From Pseudomonas sp. MRSN 12121 (lineage in GTDB: Bacteria > Pseudomonadota > Gammaproteobacteria > Pseudomonadales > Pseudomonadaceae), in assembly GCF_000931465.1 (NCBI RefSeq), contig NZ_CP010892.1, positions 310,001 through 374,000 on the forward strand: a stretch of DNA of 64,000 bases, written 5' to 3'. The notes beneath the pieces are model-generated. The model ran no database searches. It was not told the origin of the DNA and saw only the letters and a list, made by a program, of their open reading frames with translations. The position numbers and the translations under genes were made by a program. Each line of letters opens with the position of its first letter. The first letter of the stretch is position 1. Positions 28,141 through 36,409 of the stretch are shown piece by piece.

Positions 28141-29346
28141 ATGGCCCGTAACAAGGATGTGCCCCAGGTATGGCAGCACTACGACGCTGACGGTGGCGGT
28201 TATCGCCGCCTGCGAGATATGACGGCAAGCGAACTGGCCGAGCGTGACGAGGCGCAAAGGCGTTATGAGCAGATGCTTGCCCGGCAGCAGGCTCATGAAG
28301 ACCGGTTAACGAGTACAGGGACGGAATCGCAACCCGAGACTGCCGGTTGTGTGTTCGCCAAGTCTTGCAAACTGCCGGATTCAATCATCGACTACGTCAC
28401 CCCGACCGGGTTTATCCCGACGGATGCGGTGGCGAATTACGGCGCGCTGACGCTGCTGGGCGGTCGCGAGGTTGAGGTCGGTGGCGGCCTGCCCCTCAAG
28501 CGCATCAGTGGCACGTTGCCGGCCAATCTGGGGGCCTTGAGCCTGGGCGGCCTATCGACGGCGGGAGTGAGCGCGACGAGCCGTGGGGCGGGGATTATCT
28601 CCTCGGGTGTGGCGGCCGGTGCGTTGCTGGGTTTGGTGGCCTTGCTCGCCCCATCGAGCCTGGGGGATGGCGCGCTGTATAGCGAAGAGCAACTGCGTCA
28701 GCTCAAACAGGCCCGGACCCGTTTGCGCCTGCGGGTCGAACAGCAGGCCGACGGCAGCCTCAAGGGCTACGGTTTCAACACCCAGGGGCGCCGCGAGTGG
28801 GAAATGATTCCGGTGGCTCAATTCGAGGCCCGTGGCGAGCAGCAAGTAGCCGACCTGGGGAATGGCATCACTCTCACCTGGACCCCTGCTGTGGATCCTG
28901 CGAGTGCTACAGGGATACCGCCGCTGGAGGCAGCGCCACAGACTCCGCCGATCTGGATTTTCCCGCCGACTGAAACGGCGGAGCGGATCATCGTGAGCCC
29001 GATTTATCCGCCGGAGTATCGGGATTTTATTCTGGTGTTTCCGGTGGGGTCGGGTGTTCAGCCGCTCTACATTGTGCTGAATGCACCAGCGTCAGGATAT
29101 GTTCCCGCACCGAGCGCTTTGCCTGGTTTTCCTGATGCGATCAGGGCAAAGCGGAAAACCTATGTCCAAGGAGGGGGTGGACAGCGTAAGCGTTGGAAAA
29201 CGGCAAAAGGACTGATTCTAGAATGGGACTCTCAGCATGGTGCAGTTGAAATGTATGACAAGCGCGGCCGCCATCTTGGGGAGTTTGACCCGCTTACTGG
29301 CGAGCAAACTAAAGTCGCTGACAGAACAAGGAGCATAGAACCATGA
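28141..29346 (+). CDS. Pyocin S-domain toxin with colicin E3-type ribonuclease C-terminus
   Basis: The 401-residue protein carries a C-terminal domain of the colicin E3/cloacin family, which cleaves 16S rRNA at the decoding site of target ribosomes. All four E3 catalytic residues align with the right spacing: Asp363, His366 and Glu370 (EWDSQHGAVE) and Arg397 (RTRSIEP), equal to E3 Asp510, His513, Glu517 and Arg545. The N-terminal region has CVFAKSCKLPDS, hydrophobic Gly-rich stretches (residues ~155-185) and a pyocin-S-like domain (~185-320). It lacks the large receptor-binding part and coiled coil of secreted pyocins, so delivery may be by contact or a secretion system. AAAGGA is four bases before the ATG. 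GC drops from about 72% in the N-terminal part to about 51% in the toxin domain. Confidence 0.85.
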   Translation: MARNKDVPQVWQHYDADGGGYRRLRDMTASELAERDEAQRRYEQMLARQQAHEDRLTSTGTESQPETAGCVFAKSCKLPDSIIDYVTPTGFIPTDAVANYGALTLLGGREVEVGGGLPLKRISGTLPANLGALSLGGLSTAGVSATSRGAGIISSGVAAGALLGLVALLAPSSLGDGALYSEEQLRQLKQARTRLRLRVEQQADGSLKGYGFNTQGRREWEMIPVAQFEARGEQQVADLGNGITLTWTPAVDPASATGIPPLEAAPQTPPIWIFPPTETAERIIVSPIYPPEYRDFILVFPVGSGVQPLYIVLNAPASGYVPAPSALPGFPDAIRAKRKTYVQGGGGQRKRWKTAKGLILEWDSQHGAVEMYDKRGRHLGEFDPLTGEQTKVADRTRSIEP

Positions 29347-29573
29347 AGTATCTCGTTGAGGCCTTTGATAAGAAAACCGAGCTGTTGGTTTTTGACGTAG
29401 AGCTACCGGTCGGTTGCGACGAGCGTGTGAAAGAGATCATGGGGTGGGCAGTGGATCCGCAAGGTTGGGAGGGCTATGACCTGAGTGCAGTGCAGTTGAC
29501 TGAGTTTGAAAAGATTACTGAGAAAAAATTTGATCGCTCGGTATATGACTTCCAACTGACAGCGAATGGCTGA
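29343..29573 (+). CDS. Predicted immunity protein for the E3-type toxin
   Basis: This 76-residue acidic protein starts within the toxin stop codon (ATGA at 29343-29346), the standard position of a bacteriocin immunity gene that protects the producer. It begins KYLVEAFDKKTELLVFDVEL and holds WAVDPQGWEGYDLSAVQL in its centre. It is shorter than the classic E3 immunity protein of about 84 residues and I cannot align its sequence with that family by eye, so it may be a different immunity family. Base composition is about 49% GC by hand count, like the toxin domain and unlike the neighbouring chromosome. Confidence 0.75.
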   Translation: MKYLVEAFDKKTELLVFDVELPVGCDERVKEIMGWAVDPQGWEGYDLSAVQLTEFEKITEKKFDRSVYDFQLTANG

Positions 29574-29596
29574 CGGTCAATAATCAGGAGCACATG

Positions 29597-30136
29597 ATGA
29601 GCAGTACCCTTCCTTTTTTTCGTTATCACCCAGACCCGCTGGCAACCCGAAGCATTGAGGCTTCGACCACTTCTTGTGTGTGTTGTGGTCAGGTACGTGG
29701 TTACATTTACACCGCATCGACTTATACCCGTCAGGATCTTCCGGATGACCGTCTGTGTCCTTGGTGTATTGCCGATGGTAGTGCGGCTAAGCGATATGAG
29801 TTGAGTTTTTCCGACGACTATCCACTGCTTGATCAGGGTATCGATGAGGCGATTGTTGCCGAAGTCTGTGACCGTACCCCCGGTTACGCTTCTTGGCAGC
29901 AGGAGCGTTGGTTATCTTGCTGCGATGACGCATGTGCCTTTCATGGTGATGCCAGTCGCGATGAGATCGAGAAGGTCGGTGCTGATGGGTTGGCTGAGCG
30001 CTTTGCCGATTTTGGCTGGTCAAGGGGAAACTGGCAGAACCTGATCGATAGCTATGAGCCAGGAGGCAATCCTGCGATTTATCGGTTTGATTGCCTGCAT
30101 TGCAAGCGGATCCATTACGATCTGGATTTCACCTGA
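29597..30136 (+). CDS. CbrC-family (UPF0167) protein
   Basis: This 179-residue protein matches the CbrC family, named from E. coli CbrC, which affects colicin E2 tolerance. It has cysteine pairs like a zinc-binding protein (CVCCG near residue 28, CPWC near 54, CC near 111, CLHC near the C-terminus) and the family start LPFFRYHPDPLATRSIEAS. The ATG at 29597 has AGGAG six bases upstream; an ATG at 29594 is too close. It follows the immunity gene after 23 bp on the same strand, with similar low GC, so it belongs to the toxin cassette. A second immunity or tolerance role is inferred. Confidence 0.8.
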   Translation: MSSTLPFFRYHPDPLATRSIEASTTSCVCCGQVRGYIYTASTYTRQDLPDDRLCPWCIADGSAAKRYELSFSDDYPLLDQGIDEAIVAEVCDRTPGYASWQQERWLSCCDDACAFHGDASRDEIEKVGADGLAERFADFGWSRGNWQNLIDSYEPGGNPAIYRFDCLHCKRIHYDLDFT

Positions 30137-30387
30137 TGCCAATTCTTCTATCTCGTTACGGTTGGCCACTCTGCCGGAACAGGAGCTCAGTGATGCTGGG
30201 GTAGGGCTTTCTCCTCTCTAAACAAGCCGCCCTCCAGTTCCACCCCTAAGCAACCTTCAGGAATTCCCGCAGGCGCCCGTTTTTACGATGGATTAGCGAG
30301 CCAACCCTGAAAAAAATGTGTATCGTGCCCGCCAAATCTGCCGGGTATCCTCGGTTGCCGACTTCATACACTTAAAGGGAATTAGGT

Positions 30388-31563
30388 ATGCGCTTGTTTC
30401 GCGTGACTTCGATTTTTTCGTTGTGGGCATTGGCGTTTTCGGCGACGGCGCAGCAGTTGCCGGTCGAGGTGCTGAGTGCGGTGGTCAAGGACCAGAAAAT
30501 CGCCGACGCCGAAGTGCTGGTGCAGCGCAATGGCGCGCAGAGCGTGGTCGGCCGTACCGATGCGCAAGGTCAGGTGACCCTGACCACCGATTTCGCCGAT
30601 GACCCCAGCAATCTGCTGATCATCAAGAAAACCGGCTATTCCAACCTGGTGGTCAAGTGCCCGTGCAGCGGCATGACCTACGCCATCAGCCCGGTGATGC
30701 AGAACCTCGACGGCCTGCGTGTGGTGCTGACCTGGGGCGCGACCCCGAGCGACCTCGATTCGCACATGATCTTCCCCGGCAACAACATCTACTTCCGCCA
30801 ACAACAAGGCGATGATGCCCACCTGGATGTCGACGATATTGACAGCTACGGTCCGGAAACCATCACCCTGGAAAAGAAACACTACGGCGAAAGCTACGTC
30901 TACGCCGTGCATGACTACAGCAACCAGACCCGTCCCGCCTCGCAGCAACTGTCCAACAGCCAGGCCAAGGTCTTCGTCTACATGGGCCAGTCGCTGGTGC
31001 GTACCTACTATGTGCCGCAGAACCGCAGCGGCAACCTGTGGACCGTGTTCCGCATGACCGGCAACGGCGACTTCCAGGACATCAACACCCTCAGCGGCGT
31101 GACCGTCGACGCGCAGGACGTGTTGAACGAAGTATCTCCACTGCTCGACGACAAAGTGGAAGTGGCCGCCGTTGCCGTCAGCAGCAGTGCGCAGGCTGAC
31201 GCGAAAACCCTGAACCGCAAGGGTGAAGAGGCTTACCACGCCGGCAACCTGCAACAGGCCATCGACTTCTACCGGCAGGCCATCGAGCTGAACAATGGCT
31301 ACGGTCAGGCGTACAGCAACCTTGGCCTGGCCTACCAGAAAGCCGGCAATACCGCCGAGTCGATCTGGGCCAACCGCAAGGCTATCGCCCTGGCCAGCGG
31401 CAATTCGGCGGCTACCGTGCGTGCCAGTTCCTACTACAACATCGCGCGTATCTACGAAGCGGCCGGCCAATTCGCCGATGCCCTGCGTCACTATCAGTTG
31501 GCCAAGCAGCAGAAGGCCAACCCGGTGTACGACAAAGCCATCGAGCGTGTGCAAAACCGCTGA
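30388..31563 (+). CDS. Secreted TPR protein with DUF2135-like domain
   Basis: This 391-residue protein has a signal peptide (RLFRVTSIFSLWALAFSATA, cleavage near AQQ), a carboxypeptidase-regulatory-like N-terminal domain (VLVQRNGAQSVVGRTDAQGQ), a YfaP/DUF2135-like beta domain with SDLDSHMIFPG and YTYAVHDYS-like segments (residues ~105-220), and C-terminal tetratricopeptide repeats (KGEEAYHAGNLQQAIDFYRQ, then NGYGQAYSNLGLAYQKAGN). It should be periplasmic or cell-surface. The gene is followed, after 65 bp, by a polysaccharide deacetylase, which suggests a joint role in envelope or exopolysaccharide modification. The exact function is unknown. Confidence 0.8.
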   Translation: MRLFRVTSIFSLWALAFSATAQQLPVEVLSAVVKDQKIADAEVLVQRNGAQSVVGRTDAQGQVTLTTDFADDPSNLLIIKKTGYSNLVVKCPCSGMTYAISPVMQNLDGLRVVLTWGATPSDLDSHMIFPGNNIYFRQQQGDDAHLDVDDIDSYGPETITLEKKHYGESYVYAVHDYSNQTRPASQQLSNSQAKVFVYMGQSLVRTYYVPQNRSGNLWTVFRMTGNGDFQDINTLSGVTVDAQDVLNEVSPLLDDKVEVAAVAVSSSAQADAKTLNRKGEEAYHAGNLQQAIDFYRQAIELNNGYGQAYSNLGLAYQKAGNTAESIWANRKAIALASGNSAATVRASSYYNIARIYEAAGQFADALRHYQLAKQQKANPVYDKAIERVQNR

Positions 31564-31628
31564 TCCGGCGTTAAGGCTGGTCTGATAACGCGCCTTCGCC
31601 GGCGCGTTATGCATTTATGGAGGTTGTT

Positions 31629-32753
31629 ATGCGGGTTCTGATCGTTGCCTTGCTGTTGTCTCTCTGGAGCGCCGTTACCCAGGCCGCCGGGCCGCTGGTG
31701 TTCGCCACCATCGACCGCAGTGGCTGGCCGGGGTCGCTGGCCACCGAAGCGGGTTTCGACACCGCTTCGCGTGCGGAAATCCTGATGTTCGGCAAGGTCC
31801 TGTTGGCCAGCGAGGCGCTCGACGATGCCACGCTGCAGCAGCGCCTGGGCATCAAGAGCCTGGACCATCACTCGGTCGAGCAGGTGCGCGAGCGTTTCTG
31901 GATACGCTTGCTCAGCGGTTACCACAGTGCCAGCCAGGACTGTGAAGGCGCCGCATTCTGCCCGCCGGTACGCAACCTGGACGACTTGCGGCAGCTGGCC
32001 CAGGGGTTCACCGCGACGGCCAGCCCGGCCTATGACGCGTGGGCCCAGGCGAGCCGGCGGTTTCATGAGCAATACCTGAACGAGCAACTGCGCCTGGCGG
32101 CCTTGTTCCCGAAGGTCAGCAGCGAGATCGAGCGTTTCGACAATGCTGAATTGATGGGCGACGAGCTGGCGGACCGGCAGTTCCTGCTGACCTTCGACGA
32201 CGGCCCGACAGCGATGGGCGGTCATACCGATACCATGACCAACCTGCTGCGCGCCAACGACCTGCATGGTCTGTTCTTCGTCCTGGGCGAGCCGTTCCAG
32301 GCGCGGCTGCGCAAGTCGTCGCCGGCGCAGATGCGCGAGCTGTACGACGGCCAGTGCGTGGCCCTGCATGGCTGGGAGCACAAATCCCACAGCGCCTGGA
32401 GCGAATGGCAGCAGTCCGTCACCCGTTCCGCGACCCTGGTGCGCGGTACGCTGCCGGACGACTACCAGCCGCTGTTTCGCCCGCCCTATGGCCAGCGCTC
32501 GAGCGACAGTGCGGCGTTCTTCAAGGCCCAGGGGATCAAGGTGATGCTCTGGGGCATCGACTCCCAGGACTGGAGCAAGACCATCAGCGCCAGCGCAGCG
32601 AGCCAGCGGGTGCAGACCCTGATGCTGCTGTGGCGTCGCGGGATCATTCTGTTCCACGACATTCACAACAAGGCGCCTACCGCGGTGCCAGCGCTGATTG
32701 CCGCGAACACGGGCAATGGCGTGAAGTGGGTGGATTGCCGCGCGACGCGGTGA
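31629..32753 (+). CDS. Polysaccharide deacetylase (NodB/CE4) family
   Basis: This 374-residue secreted enzyme has a signal peptide (RVLIVALLLSLWSAVTQAAG) and a carbohydrate esterase 4 domain that removes acetyl groups from N-acetylated glycans. The motifs are TFDDGP (catalytic Asp190 and metal Asp191), HGWEHKSHSAW (metal histidines), RPPYGQRSSD, GIDSQDWSK and HDIHNKAPTAVPALI. The ATG at 31629 is preceded by GGAGG five bases away; an ATG at 31617 is open but less well placed. Residues 20-185 precede the catalytic domain and are unassigned. The likely target is peptidoglycan or a PNAG-like exopolysaccharide; the sequence does not decide. Confidence 0.9.
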   Translation: MRVLIVALLLSLWSAVTQAAGPLVFATIDRSGWPGSLATEAGFDTASRAEILMFGKVLLASEALDDATLQQRLGIKSLDHHSVEQVRERFWIRLLSGYHSASQDCEGAAFCPPVRNLDDLRQLAQGFTATASPAYDAWAQASRRFHEQYLNEQLRLAALFPKVSSEIERFDNAELMGDELADRQFLLTFDDGPTAMGGHTDTMTNLLRANDLHGLFFVLGEPFQARLRKSSPAQMRELYDGQCVALHGWEHKSHSAWSEWQQSVTRSATLVRGTLPDDYQPLFRPPYGQRSSDSAAFFKAQGIKVMLWGIDSQDWSKTISASAASQRVQTLMLLWRRGIILFHDIHNKAPTAVPALIAANTGNGVKWVDCRATR

Positions 32754-32789
32754 GTGCGTGGCGAGTATCTCGCCCCGGTGAATGCAGCA

Positions 32790-32809
32790 CGAGCGCCAAG
32801 TGGCGCTCG
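32790..32809 (+). repeat. Short perfect inverted repeat after deacetylase gene
   Basis: CGAGCGCCA-AG-TGGCGCTCG is a nine-base perfect inverted repeat about 37 bp beyond the deacetylase stop, without a T run. It may be a weak, possibly Rho-assisted, transcript end. Nothing else stands out between this gene and recQ. Confidence 0.35.
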
Positions 32810-32962
32810 ATGGCTCGCGATACACCCTGAAAAACACCCTGTACCCCTCGTCGCACGTGGTTCTCCCTCCCCCTGTATCATCCCGTATCCTTTCTTCCCC
32901 GACCTTTCCCGACCGCTGTGCCAGGCTGCAAGGCAGGTCAGCGGTCAAAGGAGTGACAGCTC

Positions 32963-34897
<1,935 letters not shown>

Positions 34898-35042
34898 GGT
34901 GCGCCGGTGGCCATTGGCGCGGGGTTTGCCGATCCCCTGGGCATGGGTTGAAATAGGCGTCGCCTGATCGATCGCTATCGAGAGCGCTTTTGCGATCACC
35001 TTGCCGTGGTTGCCCCAGATCCCCAGCCCCGAGACCTGCTCC

Positions 35043-35480
35043 ATGACCGACCGCATGCCCCAACGTACCGACTACCGCCATTTCCAGCCGATCGTCACGC
35101 GCTGGCACGACAACGATGTCTACGGCCATGTGAATAACGTCACCTACTACAGCTTCTTCGATACGGCGGTGAATACCTACCTGATCGAAGAGGGCGGCCT
35201 GGATATCCACGATGGCGAGGTGGTGGGCTTCGTGGTGAGTTCGGCTTGCGATTATTTTGCGTCGATCGCCTTTCCCGAGCGCATCGAGATCGGTTTGCGT
35301 GTCGGCAAGCTGGGCAATAGTTCGGTGCAGTACGAACTGGCGGTGTTCAAGGCGGGGGAGGCCGATGCCTGTGCGGCAGGGCGCTTCGTGCATGTGTTCG
35401 TCGACCGGGCAACGAATCAGCCGGTGGGAATTCCGGCAGGACTGCGCACGGCGCTGGAGCGGTTGTTGGTGCCGTCTTGA
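35043..35480 (+). CDS. 4HBT-like acyl-CoA thioesterase
   Basis: This 145-residue hotdog-fold protein resembles the 4-hydroxybenzoyl-CoA thioesterase / YbgC group, which hydrolyses acyl-CoA or acyl-ACP. The family motif is [20 protein letters not shown], with Asp in the position of the catalytic acid. I use the ATG at 35043; the ATG at 35055 would shorten the tail by four residues, and neither has a strong ribosome-binding site. It stands downstream of recQ after 145 bp without obvious functional tie. Confidence 0.85.
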   Translation: MTDRMPQRTDYRHFQPIVTRWHDNDVYGHVNNVTYYSFFDTAVNTYLIEEGGLDIHDGEVVGFVVSSACDYFASIAFPERIEIGLRVGKLGNSSVQYELAVFKAGEADACAAGRFVHVFVDRATNQPVGIPAGLRTALERLLVPS

Positions 35481-35597
35481 AAAGACCGCAGCCCTCGGGC
35501 GGCTCCTGGGGTTCATCCCGGGGGTGATGAACCGGTCTTGCAGGAGCTGCCGTCAGGCTGCGGTCGTTTTGTCAGCGGGCTGCGACCGTTTCAGGTC

Positions 35598-36074
35598 TTA
35601 GTCGCGCCAGTGACGCTTGTGCTTGCGATGCCCATAGGCATGGCCGCGTCCCGGGTGGTCGTCGCGGTAGTAGCGACGGTCATCGTGATCGCGGTAGCGA
35701 CGATCGTCGCGATCGCTGGAGTTGCCCATATGGTTACCCAGCGCACCGCCGACGCCACCGCCCGCTGCCGCGCCGATCAGGCTGCCGGTGGTGCCGCCCA
35801 TGCTGCGACCGACCACGTTGCCGCCGGCTGCGCCCAGCGCACCGCCGATAGCGGCTTCGCCGCGGCTGCGTTTGTCCGCGCCGACCGCACTGCCACCCGC
35901 GCCGCCCAGGGCCGCGCCGATGGTCGAACCGGTGTTACCACCAATCGACTGGCCGACGACCGAGCCTAGAACCCCGCCCAATGCGCCACCTACACCCGCT
36001 TCAGTGGTGCCGCCAGCGGAGGCGATGCCGCTGACCAGGCCAAGGGACAACAAGAGAATCGAGGAGAACTTCAT
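35598..36074 (-). CDS. Glycine-zipper secreted/membrane protein
   Basis: This 158-residue protein has a signal peptide (KFSSILLLSLGLVSGIASAG) and a glycine-zipper body of repeated GG-x3-G units (VGGALGGVLGSVVGQSIGGN, and a second block GGTTGSLIGAAAGGGVGGAL), which pack as membrane-inserting helices. The C-terminal 40 residues are rich in Arg, Asp, His and Tyr (RDDRRYRDHDDRRYYRDD), an unusual polar tail that may bind metal or nucleic acid. Function is unknown; such proteins are often envelope structural elements. Confidence 0.8.
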   Translation of the reverse strand: MKFSSILLLSLGLVSGIASAGGTTEAGVGGALGGVLGSVVGQSIGGNTGSTIGAALGGAGGSAVGADKRSRGEAAIGGALGAAGGNVVGRSMGGTTGSLIGAAAGGGVGGALGNHMGNSSDRDDRRYRDHDDRRYYRDDHPGRGHAYGHRKHKRHWRD

Positions 36075-36228
36075 AGGGGAACCTCAAGGGGATGACGGCG
36101 CGATCCTGAGGCTGCGACGAGGCGCTTACAATCGAAATCCGACGAATAGCACGAGTTGTACACAATCTCATAACTTATTGTTTTTAATGCGGAACTTAAG
36201 TGATTTTCGCGTGTCTGTAGCTACTTGG

Positions 36229-36262
36229 AAAAGGCCGCTTTCGTAGGAAAGCGGCCTTTTTT
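36229..36262. terminator. Strong intrinsic terminator (bidirectional)
   Basis: AAAGGCCGCTTTC-GTAG-GAAAGCGGCCTTT is followed by T on the plus strand and A on the other side, giving terminators in both directions. On the minus strand it ends the transcript of the FdhF-like gene. Confidence 0.85.
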
Positions 36263-36313
36263 GTGGGCGGGATTTATGGAGATGGCATGGCGTCGAGAGT
36301 GCTTTGCCTCATC

Positions 36314-36402
36314 TGTAGGAGCGCAGCTTGCGCGCGATAAACGATAACGCGGTGTTTCAGATATTCCGCGTTGTCACTATCGCGGGCAAGCCTCGCTCCT
36401 AC
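36314..36402. repeat. REP pair (forward then reverse)
   Basis: A forward REP unit at 36314-36338 (TGTAGGAGCGCAGC...CGCGAT) and a reverse unit at 36379-36402 (ATCGCGGGCAAGCC...TCCTAC) lie tail to tail, 8 bp from the stop of the FdhF-like gene. Confidence 0.8.
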
Positions 36403-36409
36403 CGAGCCA

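Larger units (their letters stand above)
36075..36409. other. 335-bp gap with terminator and REP pair
   Basis: The gap holds the AT-rich promoter side of the glycine-zipper gene (about 36140-36195), then a strong terminator hairpin, then a REP pair. No reading frame in it looks coding. Confidence 0.7.
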
